Below, in pieces: positions 1 through 10,981 of a stretch of 64,000 nucleotides of DNA. Origin of the DNA: Liopterus haemorrhoidalis. Taxonomy: Eukaryota > Arthropoda > Insecta > Coleoptera > Dytiscidae. The position numbers were made by a program, and so were the translations under genes. Each line of letters begins with the position of its first letter. Positions within the stretch are counted from its first letter, which is position 1. Location of the stretch: NCBI GenBank assembly GCA_963971575.1, contig OZ020611.1, positions 55,089,381 through 55,153,380 of the forward strand. Reading direction: 5' to 3'. Under the pieces are notes generated by a model. The model made no database searches, was not told the DNA's origin, and saw only the letters and a list, made by a program, of their open reading frames with translations.

Positions 1-594
1 CAAATAGTAGTATGTATTTATGGAAACATAAATATATATTTTTTTTATTTGGAGTGGGTATTAAATCAAACCTCTTAAATCGTGGATAAACAAGCAAATT
101 TTATTTTAGAAAAATCTTTTTTTTATAGGACTTTCGTCAAATATATATCAAAAATATTTTCTCCGCCACCCATTTCCCAGAGAGGTTGATCTAAAATTCT
201 GAATAAAATCTCAATAATGTACATGATAGGAATCGGAATGGTTCAACAGAAAACTTTATCAGATTAGTTTTTCGAAAAATATCGAATTTTTTGTGTGGTA
301 TCAAAAGAAATCTCTTAAGAAGCTGGTTAAGGAACGGAAAAAAGTTTTATAATTTTTTTATTATAATATTATTTTTTCCAAAAATGTATTAAACACGCAC
401 CCTTTAACCCAACGCACCCTTTGACCCAAAGCATAAACTAAAAATCTGAATAAATTCTAAGTACTTTCATTGATCTAAACCGGAAACGTAACCGAGGAAT
501 TTTTGATCAAATTGCTTTTTTGGATAATATTTCAGTTTTTGTATTTTTAATAAAATTAATTACTTTTTTAATTCATGGTTAAATTATGGCTAAT
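1..594. other. AT-rich stretch without recognised gene
   Basis: No open frame of useful length, no inverted ends and no match to the other repeats of the window were seen here. Confidence 0.5.
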
Positions 595-1008
595 ATTGAG
601 CGCGTTCAGCGCCTAAACCGTTGAGTCTAAACGTAAACGTACGTTGATTAAACAATTTGGTGAATGTCTGAACGGTTATCGGTTAGTTTCAACGCGAGTG
701 TTTAACAGTTTGAGTACATAACCTTAAAAAATATTTAGAGATGGATCCATTACTAATTGATAAAAACCATTTTAGACTGTCACGTCCTCAAGTGGCAGAA
801 TTAATCAATTTGTTAGCTCCAGTGCTATTTAACTTGTATCATGTATAAATTTCCCGCTAAAAATGTAGGTTAGGTATACAAGTCAACATAACTAAACGTA
901 ACATTTTTACGTTGAGATGTTTAGTAAACTGTTGACTGTCAACGGTAACGTTCAGAAGGTAACCGTAGTGAACGTACTAAACTTTTTAGGGCGCTGATCG
1001 TGCCCAAT
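595..1008 (+). mobile_element. deleted PIF/Harbinger-like element
   Basis: The two ends are inverted copies: the left reads ATTGAGCGCGTTCAGCGCC and the reverse complement of the right reads ATTGGGCACGATCAGCGCC. TAA lies just outside the left end and TTA close to the right end, as expected for the 3-bp TWA targets of PIF/Harbinger, but they are not a clean direct repeat. A short transposase-like frame lies inside. At about 0.4 kb it must be an internally deleted copy. Confidence 0.4.
741..848 (+). pseudogene. N-terminal fragment of a Harbinger-like transposase
   Basis: An ATG opens a 35-codon frame ending at a TAA. The stretch HFRLSRPQVAELINLLAP resembles the start of HARBI1-type transposases, where an FRLS-type motif is followed by a helical segment with a conserved leucine-rich LL.P. 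The catalytic DDE region is absent, so the product cannot be active. The assignment rests on this short motif plus its position between inverted ends; it could also be a chance frame. Confidence 0.3.
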
Positions 1009-1204
1009 GTTATGAATTGTTTGCATTTATGGCTTGAGTAGTGTGTTTTCTTTTGAAATAAAAAATGTTAACAGCTGAAAATCGAGCTTAAACGCCAGGT
1101 AATCTACGTTATGTAATGTAAGTTTTTTAATACGTAGCGTTTATATGTGTACGCTCCGCCTACAGTTATACGTCATTATTCAACCTTTGAATTATTTTAG
1201 TTTT

Positions 1205-1455
1205 TTGTATATCAAAGATGAAAAAATTATTTATGATAGTGAAGTACTTATAAATCAAATAACACATTGTTAATAGTGAGAAATGCGTTTCTGAAATTGA
1301 AAAAATGAAGCCATTTATCAATATATTTGTCATTTACTCGTGAAGATTTGATACCAATCAAATGCAGAAAAAACCAACGGGATTTGATAATTTAAATTTT
1401 ATTATGACGAAATTTTGCAAATTAATTAAATGAAAGATCTTAGTACTCAAATAAC
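1205..1455. repeat. interspersed repeat, copy 1 (pair at 36028-36300)
   Basis: The segment beginning near TATCAAAGATGAA and including AACACATTGTTAATAG and CGTTTCTGAAATTGAAAAAA recurs in the same orientation at 36028-36300 with many substitutions and small indels. No coding frame or terminal repeat identifies the family. Confidence 0.65.
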
Positions 1456-1880
1456 GAATAACAATGATTATCAAAAAACTTTTGATTTGATGTGATTATA
1501 GAAAAACTATTGTCCGTATCACTGACCTAGTATTACCTATGTGACAATATTGAGAAGTAAAATATTTTTATTTACAAGTATTCAAAGTGCTTTTCATTTT
1601 GGTTTGAACACTCTGTCCCTTTGTCTGATATTCAAACATAAACAGCTGGATATAGTTAGTATATACTTTAGTATTAATTTGGTATGATGATAGAGTAAAA
1701 CTATAATCGAACACGGGCTATATGGCATCTCAAAATTTTCATTCTAAGTGGATGCATTATAATAGAGGCCTAAAAGTAACCGACGTCAGGAAGATATTAA
1801 AAACCAAAGCAGACCGTCAAACCAAGATATAAAGGAGATGTCCACCAGTGGACATCAATGTAGTTGATAAAAGGTTTTAA
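1456..1880. repeat. unclassified repeat fragments
   Basis: The part near 1555-1610 (TAAAATATTTTTATTTACAA and following) resembles 62285-62340. The part near 1680-1740 matches, in inverted orientation, the sequence at 48172-48225 that includes CTCTATCATCATACCAAATT. No gene is visible. Confidence 0.45.
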
Positions 1881-2030
1881 AGCTGGGTTCGGGAAGCAAG
1901 CTCGGAGTGTTCGGAGTCACTCTTTTTAACTCCAGACCACTCGATGAAACGCGTTTAGGCCTTTTCTCGAACGCTCTGGAGTTAAACAAAGTGACTTGGA
2001 GCAATCCGAGCTTTCTTCCAGAACCCAGCT
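1881..2030. repeat. 150-bp imperfect hairpin (MITE-like)
   Basis: Arms of about 56 bp at 1881-1936 and 1975-2030 are inverted copies with roughly nine mismatches, starting AGCTGGGTTCGGGAAG and AGCTGGGTTCTGGAAG when both are read inward. The 38-bp loop is unrelated. No clear target duplication flanks it. Confidence 0.75.
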
Positions 2031-2790
2031 AAAGGCGCCATTAGATTGATAAGAATTGCCTGAAATAGCAAAAATATGCATCTATATTCTTTGTGGAGTA
2101 AAAGGAAATGCCCCATTATTTATCATATAGTATTTATGTTCATTACCATAGTATTTGTAGCCACTGTAAAAACCCTGTTATTCTGTTTATGAACAATCAA
2201 GTGTATCCGTATTGTAATTACTAGTTGTCAGATATTTTCGCGAAATAAATTCTCTTAGATCACATTTTCATACTAGACCAGATGTACGTTTTTACTGTGG
2301 GCAGGACTATAAATATAAAACAATAAACTTTTTATTGAGTAATTTTCCAAGGATATACAACTGCAGATCAGGTAGATATTGTTCTAAATTCATTATATGC
2401 AGTAGCGTAGATGAACTGTTTACCAACCATAAAAATTCGCAAATAAGTATTTTTATTTGTTTTTTCCTGCTTTTATCGTTAAGAAGATAAACAGTTATTT
2501 TATTGAAACTAGGAGCCGAGTTGGCCGAGCCGATCGGCCCCCAACCTGTTGTGGTGCCTAAAATCACAATAAATACGTAACATTTCTTCAGAGAACAGCA
2601 GCTCCAAATTAGATGCCACTTAACTTTCTGCTCTCTATAAAGCCCTCAACCAAAGAACGAACGACACATACATTGACTCATACTCGACACATACATTGAC
2701 TTCTTCATTTTTTTTTTTTATTATATAGATATTTTCAAATCTTTTCATGTTGCTTTAATTTTCCAAAACTGAACAAGAACTACTAAAATT
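2031..2790. other. stretch without recognised gene
   Basis: Only one 86-codon minus frame (2307-2567) occurs and it has no recognisable motif. No terminal repeats were found. Confidence 0.45.
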
Positions 2791-2796
2791 AAGTTT

Positions 2797-2965
2797 CTTA
2801 GGTATAATTAAGAAACCCTTATACAATCGCTCATCGACACTCGTCTATCCGTCTGTAGGTAGAAATTGTGGCCAAATGGCTGAACCTGATGAAATTTAGC
2901 ACACATATACAGTTATTTGACCTGCATATAGCACACTTATCTGTTAACACATATAAACCTTATAA
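2797..2965 (-). repeat. repeat of the AAACCCTTATA family
   Basis: Contains GGTATAATTAAGAAACCCTT followed by a phrase including AATTGTGGCCAA. The same order of phrases occurs at 25285-25450, and its reverse complement (AAGGGTTTTTTGGTCATACC) at 38255-38290 and 51010-51040. It is an interspersed family, perhaps the 3' part of a non-LTR element; no coding part is present. Confidence 0.5.
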
Positions 2966-2969
2966 CATA

Positions 2970-5900
2970 CTAGCTGAAAACCCGTGCTTCGCTACGGTAT
3001 ATTGATGGTCTCATTGGCATAAAATCCGCAGTTTGTTTTTAAACTTGTGTATGGGTAACCTTTGTAACAAAAAATCTAGTCGATATCTCATCTGTCCTAA
3101 GAGATATTGAGGAACCCGTGTAAAAACATTTTACTCCTTTTCACCAGATAGGGTTCGAACTTGAAAAAATCCTTTCTTAGTGGGTTCTTACTTCATACTG
3201 AAAAATGTACTCTCCGAATTTTTTATTTTTAAGAAAAAAATACTAATTTACGCTTTAGGAGTGAAAGAAAACTGTCAAAACTCATATATGCCAAAATCGA
3301 ATGTTATAACTCAACAACCGCTGGAAATACAAAGGGTTCTATAATTCACCCCGAATTTAGATTCACCCCTTTAGGGGTTGATTAAGATAAAATCCTGAAA
3401 TACATTTTTCGGCATTTGTATGGGTAATCTTTATAAGCAAAAACCAAGTCTATATCTTATTCATCCTAGAAGATATTAAGGCGTCCTTGAAATCACAATT
3501 CCCTTTTTTTCACCCTTTAGGGGTGATATTTGTTAAAGGTAAAAAATTGTTAAAACCATTTCGAGACGTTTTAAAAAGACACAGGAAATACGACGCGGTG
3601 TATAATCTACCCCGTTTGTAGAGTCACCCCTTTAGGGGTTGATTAGGACGTAATCCTGAAATAAGTTTTTCGGCATTTGTATGGATAATTTTTGTAAGCA
3701 AACACCAAGTCGATATCTTATTGGTCCTAAAAGAATTAAGGAATTACTGAAATCACATTTCACCCTTAAGGGGTGAAATTAAAAAAAAAAATGTCAAAAT
3801 CATTTCGGGATATTAAAAAAAAAAACACCTATGTGCCAAAAAGTAATGTTGCAACTAAACGAACACAGGAAATGCGACGGGATGTATAATCCATCCCGAT
3901 TGTAGATCCACCCCTTTAGGGGTTGATTAGGACAAAATCCAAAAATTGGTTTTTCGGTATTTGCATGGGTCGTTTTTGTAAGCAAAAACCAAGTAGATAT
4001 CTTATTGGTCCTAAAAAATGTTAAACAATCCTTGACATCACATTTTACCCCTTTTTACCCTTTCGGGGTTAAATTTAAAAAAATTGTTAAAACATTTAGA
4101 TATATTTTAAAAATACGCCTATGTGCCAAAAAGAAACCTTATAACTCAACAAACACAGGGAATACGACAGGATGTATAATTCACCCCAATTGTAGATCCA
4201 CCGTTTACGGGTTGATTAGGACAAAAATTCTGAAATATATTTTTCCGTATTTGTATGGGTAATCTTTGTAAGCAAAAAGCAAGTCGATATCTTATTGGTC
4301 CTAAGAGATATTAAGGAATCCTTGAAATCACAATTCACCCCTTTTCACCCTTTAGGGGTGAAATTAAAAAAAAAACTGTCAATACTATTTCGAGATATTT
4401 TAAAAAGACATCTATGTGCCAAAAATTAATGTTGCAACTAAACGAACAGAGGAAATACGACGGGATGTATAATTCACCCCGATTGCAGATCCACCCCTTA
4501 AGGGGTTGATTAGGACAAAATCAAAAAATTGTTTTTTCGGCATTTGGAAGGGTAGTTTTTGTAAGCAAAAACCAAGTCGATGTCTTATTGGTGTTAAAAA
4601 ATATTAAACAATCCTTGAAATCACATTTCACCCCTTTTCGCCTTTTAAGGGTTAAATTTAAAAAAGTCAAAACCATTTCGAGATATTTTAAAAAGACGCC
4701 TATGTGCCAAAAAGAAACCTTATATCTCAATAAACACAGAGAATACGACGGGATGCATAATTCACCCCGATTGTAGATCCATCCTTTAGGGGTTGATTAG
4801 GACAAAATCCTGAAATACATTTTTCGGTATTTGTATGGATAATCTTTATCAGCAAAAAGCAAGTCAATATCTTATTGGCCCTAAGAGATTTAAGGAAACC
4901 TTGAAATCACAATTCACCACTTTTCACCCTTTAGGGATGAAATTTTAAAAAACTATCAAAACCTTTTCGAGATATTTTAAAAAGACACCTATGTGCTAAA
5001 AAGTAATGTTGCAACTAAACGAACACAGGAAATACAACGGAATGTATAACTCACCCCGATTGTAGATCCACCCCTTTAGGGGTTGATTAGGACAAATTCC
5101 TGAAATAAGTTTTTCGGTAATTGTATGGATAAACTTTGCAAGCAAACAGTAAGTCCATATCTTATTGGTCCTAAGAGATATTAAGGAATCCTTGAAATCA
5201 CAATTCACCCCTTTTCAACCCTTAGGGGTGAAATTTTAAAAAACTGTCAAACCCGTTTCGAGATATTTTAAAAAGACACCTATGTGCCAAAAAGTAATGC
5301 TGCAACTAATGAACACAGGAAATACGACGGGATGTATAATTCACCCTGATTGTAGATCCACCCCTTTAGAGGTTGATTAGGACAAATCCTGAAATATATT
5401 TTTCGGTATTTGTATGGATAATCTTTGTAAGCAAAAAGCAAGTCAATATCTTATTGGCCCTAAGAGATTTAAGGAAACCTTGAAATCACAATCACCCCTT
5501 TTCACCCTTTAGGGATGAAATTTTAAAAAACCATCAAAACCTTTTCGAGATATTTTAAAAAGACACCTATGTGCTAAAAAGTAATGTTGCAACTAAACGA
5601 ACACAGGAAATACAACGGAATGTATAACTCACCCCGATTGTAGATCCACCCCTTTAGGGGTTGATTAGGACAAATTCCTGAAATAAGTTTTTCGGTAATT
5701 ATATGGATAAACTTTGCAAGCAAACAGTAAGTCCATATCTTATTGCTCCTAAGAGATATTAAGGAATCCTTGAAATCACAATTCACCCCTTTTCAACTCT
5801 TAGGGGTGAAATTTTAAAAAACTGTCAAACTCGTTTCGAGATATTTTAAAAATACACCTATGTGCCAAAAAGTAATGCTGCAACTAATGAACACAGGAAA

Positions 5901-6832
5901 TACGACGGGATGTATAATTCACCCTGATTGTAGATCCACCCCTTTAGGGGTTGATTAGGACAAAAACCTGAAATATGTTTTTCGGTATTTGTATAGGTAA
6001 TCTTTGTAAGCAAAACGCAAGTCGATATCTTATTGGTTCTAAGAGATATTAAGGAATACTTGAAATCATAATTCACCCCTTTTCACCCTAAGGGGTGAAA
6101 TTTTAAAACACTACCAAAACCTTTTCGAGATATTTTAAAAAGACTCCTATGTGCTAAACAGTAATATTGCAACTAAACGAACACAGGAAATACGACAAAA
6201 TGTATAATTCAACCCGATTGTAGATCCACCCCTTTAAGGGTTGATTAGGACAAATTCGTGAAATAAGTTTTTCGGTAATTGTATGGATAATCTTTGCAAG
6301 CAAACAGTAAATCGATATCTTATTGATCCTAAGAGATATTAAGGAATCCTTGAAATTACAATTCACCCCTTTTCAACCCTTAGGGGTGGAATTTTAAAAA
6401 ACTGTCAAACCCATTTCGAGATATTTTAAAAAGACACCTATGTGCCAAAAAGTAATGTTGCAACGAAACGAACACAGGAATTACGACGGGATGTATAATT
6501 CACCCCGATTGTAGATCCACCCCTTTAGGGGTTGATTAGGACAAAATCCTGAAATTGGTTTTTCGGCATTTGTATGGGTAATACTTGTAAGCAAAAACTA
6601 AGCCGATATCCCATCGACCCTAAGAGATATTAAGTAATTCGTGAAATCACATTTCACCCCTTTTCATCCCTTAGGAGTGGAATTTCGAAAAATCCCTTCT
6701 TAGTGGGTGCTTACGTCATGAAGGGAATATACTCTCCGAATTTCAAGTTTCTAGGCCCAGGGGTTTGGGCTGGGCGGTGATGAGTGAGTCAGTCAGTCAG
6801 TCAGTCAGGACACTGCCTTTTATATATATAGA
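2970..6832 (-). mobile_element. non-autonomous Helitron A
   Basis: Read on the minus strand the element begins TCTATATATATAAAAGGCAG, ends in CTAG, and has a short GC-rich hairpin (CCGTAGCGAAGCACGG) about 11 nt before the end. The host bases are A before the TC and T after the CTAG, which is the Helitron A^T insertion rule, and there is no target duplication. Helitrons B and C share both ends. Most of the 3.9-kb interior is a tandem array. No Rep or helicase frame exists, so it would depend on an autonomous partner for rolling-circle replication. Confidence 0.85.
3290..6700 (-). repeat. ~290-bp tandem array inside Helitron A
   Basis: The phrase TATGTGCCAAAAA or a close variant recurs near 3831, 4111, 4413, 4700, 4989, 5280, 5567, 5859, 6148 and 6439, a spacing of about 280-302 bp. 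Each unit contains the palindromic phrase ACCCCTTTAGGGGT, a second one (CACCCTTTAGGGGTG), and GATATCTTATTGGTCCTAAG. Short minus-strand frames of about 60-72 codons recur once per unit and are a by-product of the repeat, not genes. Confidence 0.9.
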
Positions 6833-7278
6833 TTATAGATGTGTACATTTGTGTTTATTTTATAAAAACTTTAATTTCTTCGTCGATAAATGTAATATGT
6901 AATATAATTGAAATAATAGTGTTTATAGGTCCGGGCCCCATATCTATAACAGGGGTCGGTAACCTTTTTTATCATTTCTTATTTTTTTGCCAGTTATACT
7001 TCTTTTTGTAATTTGAATCTTTTACGATATTAAGTTCTTGTTAACGCCGATTTACATGTATTTACGTCGGCGTAAATACGCCTAGTGCGCAAGAACCATC
7101 GTCGAAAAATACTATACTTGATGATAATGAAATGCCACTTGGTATAATTGTTCTGTACGAAAACTAAATCATTTTTACCTGCAAAATCTATATTGTGAAC
7201 TTGTTATTGTGAAATCAGTGGCAGCTTATAAATTGACCGAGTAGTGTGTTGACAATGAGCGTTTAAAAAAACAAGTTT
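6833..7278. repeat. mariner flank and repeat matching 53783-53835
   Basis: The part at about 7090-7142 (AGAACCATCGTCGAAAAATA and following) is an inverted copy of 53783-53835. The remainder up to the mariner frame has no recognised content; the mariner left end was not found. Confidence 0.5.
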
Positions 7279-7922
7279 GTGAAAAAATGGATATTACTCA
7301 TGAAGGTTTTCGTTGGATGTTTTTTTTACGATTTAAGTAAACAATGCATAGGTTCGCTTCGTTCAACTTTTGGTACTGAAGCACCATCAGAAAAGACTGT
7401 TTATAATTGGTTTCCAGAATTTCGTCGTGATCGTGCGTCCGTCAGTGATGAATCTCGTGAAGATCAACCAAAATCGGTTGTGGTTCAAAAAAAAAAAAAA
7501 AAACATCGATACCTACTGTGCGCAAAATGATTGAAGAAGATCAGCATGTGACTTACAGTGAGATAAAGGCATCCTTTGGCATATCGCAGTCAGCACTATA
7601 TTCGATTTTGCATCAACATTTAGCTGTGAAAAAGATCTGTTCCCGATTGATTCCGCATAATTTGACCGACGCTCAAATAAAGTCTCGTGTTGATTGGTGT
7701 CAAGGAATCCTAAAAAAATTCACTGCAAAATCTGTATACCTACAACATCGTTACAGGTGACGAAACTTGGATTTATTCATGTGAACCAGAAACTAAGCAA
7801 TAATCCACTGTTTGGGTCTTCCAAGATGAACCGAAACCCACAAAAGTTGTTCGTTCACTTCCAAGAAAATAATCGCTTGTTTTTTCGGTTGTACTAGACA
7901 TGTCGCAATAATTCCTTTAGAG
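7279..7922 (+). pseudogene. mariner transposase, N-terminal and central part
   Basis: The conceptual product shows mariner features in order: a helix-turn-helix region with CIGSLRSTFGTEAPS and KTVYNWFPEFRRDRAS, the linker SDESREDQPKSVVV, then MIEEDQHVTYSEIKASFGIS, a second helix-turn-helix ending in CSRLIPHNLTDAQ, and a TGDETWIYS-like piece carrying the first catalytic Asp. At least two frame breaks occur, one at a run of adenines near 7488-7502 and one near 7737. The gene is then split by a hAT insertion and resumes at 9168. Inactive DD34D mariner relic. Confidence 0.88.
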
Positions 7923-9159
7923 CAGCGATATTCAAACTGCGGTCCATGGAAACCTGGGGTTCCACACAAGGTCCTCAAGAGTTCCACGAGATTTTTCTTA
8001 AACTTAACACAAATTACTTGGGCGTCGGCTTATACTTTTTCCCTCTTGCGTAGTTTAGAGGTGAAGATATTTTGATTTTTTTGCTCATCACTTGGATTTT
8101 GGAGGTGCGGATCTTTTTTTTACTCATCACTTGGATTTTGGAGCTTGAAGCGCCAAGTTAGGACGTTCTACCTTGTATTTTTATTTATATTCCAAATTAT
8201 ATTTTTATTTCCGTTTAATTATCAATTTAACTTAATTTAAATAACTATTCATTTTATAGAAAAAACAACTTAGAACCTCACTATATTTTATTCCTAAAAT
8301 ACAAATATATTTTACCATATATTTTACCCGATACAATAATATTTTATATAATATTATATAATACTATAATAATTTATTATTGTATTAATTTAAACCTAAT
8401 TTTAATTTATTTAAAATAACAATTTGTTTTCCTTAAAATAAAACATGTTTAGAGCCGCTGGTAAGATTTTGGCTAGCTAAAACCATGCATTTTTATTTCA
8501 TTAATAATTATCTACCAAGATGAGCAGACGTGTTTTTGATTTTTATATTGAAGTAATAGTTTAAATTCAGTTTCAATTTGATCAGGATCCCCTGATTTGA
8601 TAATTCTGCTTCAATAATTTTTCTTTTGTTTAATTTAGTCAAATATATTTGTTATAAATTTACTAGTAGATCTGTACCCATTTCTCAACATTTTGCGTTG
8701 AGAAATCATTTAAATTCATCCCTTTTTTGTAGATTTTTAATATAATTTTTTCTTTAAATTTAGAATCAAGATTTTTTATAATTTATGGTGGAATTAATTT
8801 ACAGTGTAATCGACCGTCTTCACCGCCGCGCTTACCGCTAATAATTATTGCAGTCCGATACGCACCGCGCCCTCATATTTTTGGCTTTCAAAGTCAACCC
8901 TTGTGTGTCGTCGTCTGGACTCCTACCCTACCTGAGCCAGAAGCGGGCGCCACAGAGGTGAGGACCTATTTTGCTCATCACTTATATTTTGGAGGTGAGC
9001 AAAATTTAATAAAATATACTGTATTTCCATTTTTTTTTTCTTAGGGTTTACCTGAAATCTGGTCACCCTGCATAGGTATGTTAATTTTTTTTTTGTGTTC
9101 CACGGAATATTGTTAGACTGTAAAGGTTTCCACGAATCGAAAAAGTTTGAAGACCACTG
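7923..9159. mobile_element. hAT element (Buster/SPIN-like), non-autonomous
   Basis: Ends are CAGCGATATTCAAACTG on the left and, reverse-complemented, CAGTGGTCTTCAAACTT on the right. They are flanked by a perfect 8-bp duplication CTTTAGAG (7915-7922 and 9160-9167). The interior lacks a transposase frame; a phrase near 9050-9072 (GGTCACCCTG) looks like the end of yet another hAT. The element sits inside a mariner gene and is therefore younger than it. Confidence 0.9.
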
Positions 9160-9167
9160 CTTTAGAG

Positions 9168-9441
9168 GATCGGAGACCAGTAATGCTGAATGGTATACAA
9201 CAATTTGTTTGCCACGTCATCGACAAAATTAGGAAAAACTACCAAAAACGTCGCATCATTCTTCAAGCTCCCACACAATACGTCAAACAATTGATTAATC
9301 TGACGGAAAAAACATCGAATTAATGTCTCATTGCCCGTATTCACCTGATTTATCCTCTATCGACTTTTTTTTGTTCCCCAATGTCAAACAAAAAATGCGT
9401 GGACAGCGATTTTCATCACCTCAAGAAGCTATTGTTTTTTG
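9168..9441 (+). pseudogene. mariner transposase, C-terminal part
   Basis: Continuation of the mariner interrupted at 7922. In shifting frames it gives NAEWYTTICLPRVIDKIRK, then after a frame change ELMSHCPYSPDLSSIDFFLF and MRGQRFSSPQEAI. PYSPDL followed by IDFFLF is the block holding the third catalytic Asp of DD34D mariners. The HDNA-type second catalytic block is degraded to LLQAPTQY. A TGA ends the frame near 9441. The right mariner terminus was not identified. Confidence 0.85.
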
Positions 9442-10142
9442 AGCTAGGGTCCTCATGTAAACTTGATCCGCCCATGATACAATAAATATTGCGGTATAAC
9501 ATAATTGGTATGGACCGGTATAAAAATGGATTAGTGAAAAAGCGCAAGTCCACAATGTTGAGATAATGACGCAACTAAGCCTACTCTCGATATAATATCA
9601 GGTTATAATCACGACACAATTAAGTAATGAGTTATGAGTTTTGTTATGGTCACTTTGCATGCCACTATAAAGTTCAACTAAACTTTATGTATGTATGTAT
9701 GTATTTATAGGTGGCATTTTAACAATAACATAAGCAAGTACGTACATAGTATATAGCCTGTCTAAATGACCTTTTCCACTTATCTGCCACAGGTATCTTA
9801 ATGATTATTAGCCAATAACAGATGTTGTTTTTCTATTGTTTATCTTTATCACCACCACTCTCTTCTCTTTTCATTCATATACCTTTTGTGTTTATTCTTA
9901 GTGTGCATTTGAAATAATTGATTTTCAGATGTTCTATTTATACATCTGTAATGACTGTGTATTTGTTTTATTGTAAATGATGTTTTGAAATATTCTCAGC
10001 ACGACTGAAATCTGTTTTTGTAATTTATAAACAACGGGTTAAAAAAAGATTATAAGAATTTGTGATTACTTGTACCAGACAATCACAATGAATTTTTGAA
10101 AAATAAAACACTACAATAAGCACTTTCCAGGTAGATGACAAA
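9442..10142. other. stretch without gene; short (TGTA)n
   Basis: A microsatellite of TGTA units lies at about 9686-9703. Nothing else recognisable was seen up to the pogo element. Confidence 0.5.
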
Positions 10143-10152
10143 TACAGGTAGA

Positions 10153-10784
10153 CAGTCCCGTATTTTTCATAAGGGCACATGGGGCACGAGCCCAGAGCCT
10201 CCGGCTTGATGAATGCCACAAAAGGCCAAGGTAGTCGTTTACACGGAAAAAAGAGGAGTTCAATTTTGAATACAACTTTACTACAAATTTTACTACTTTT
10301 ATTAAAAAACCTTACAAATGAATCGGCGGACTGATAAAAGCAGATAAATTAGAAGAAATTTTCACGAATGTGGAAGTTGCTACAAGGATATTCCTTTGCT
10401 TAATGGTCACCAATTGTATTGGAGAGCGTTCATTTTCACGACTTAAAAAAATAAATAATGAATTACGAACGACTACTCGTATGTTACAAGCACGACTTAC
10501 TATTTTGTCAATTATGTGTATATAAAGTGATATCCTTCAAAAATTAGACTTTTAGGATATAATAGATGATTTTGCACAACAGATATCCCGGAAGAAACCA
10601 TCATCATTAACGTAAATCCAATTCTCAAAATAGTAATCACTTCACTAATATTTGATTTGTATAAAGCTAACCATAATAACCAATAATGTCACTAAATAAA
10701 AGTACATACTGATGTTTTCATTCACTTTTTTTTTTACTTTCTATAAGGCCCCCAAGGGCCCCTGCATGGCGTAAGACGGCCCTG
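10153..10784 (+). mobile_element. hAT element inserted in the pogo terminus
   Basis: Ends CAGTCCCGT and, from the right, CAGGGCCGT. A perfect 8-bp target duplication CAGGTAGA lies at 10145-10152 and 10785-10792; this is also the first 8 bp of the pogo element. The interior carries a degraded hAT dimerisation region. Confidence 0.88.
10331..10615 (+). pseudogene. hAT transposase C-terminal (dimerisation) remnant
   Basis: The frame reads NVEVATRIFLCLMVTN, GERSFSRLKKINNELRTTTR and LTILSIMCI, then a stop, then SDILQKLDF, another stop, and DIIDDFAQQISRKK. The order LPVTN, ERSFS.LK.IK..LR, L..LS..SI and II.DFA is the hAT C-terminal dimerisation signature. Two in-frame stops and loss of everything upstream make it dead. 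Its DNA lies between hAT ends with an 8-bp duplication, so it is the remnant of that element's own transposase. Confidence 0.85.
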
Positions 10785-10981
10785 CAGGTAGAACTCGATA
10801 TACGCCGCAATTTCGTTCCTAAGAGAACCGATATAAACCAAACTGACGTAAAATGAACCTAAATAATAGTGAGGGTATAGGGTTAGGTTCCAAGTAAATA
10901 AACAATAGACATAAAGTGTATCTATAACGCTATTTTATTTTACTTTGACTCGTTGACGCATACTTAGCCTTTACTTCTGTA

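Noticed and set aside
3800..6366. Six or more minus-strand frames of 60-72 codons with similar peptides (NCDFKDSLISLRTNKI...)
   Set aside because: They recur once per ~290-bp unit of the Helitron array, have no known domain, and are explained by the repeat itself.
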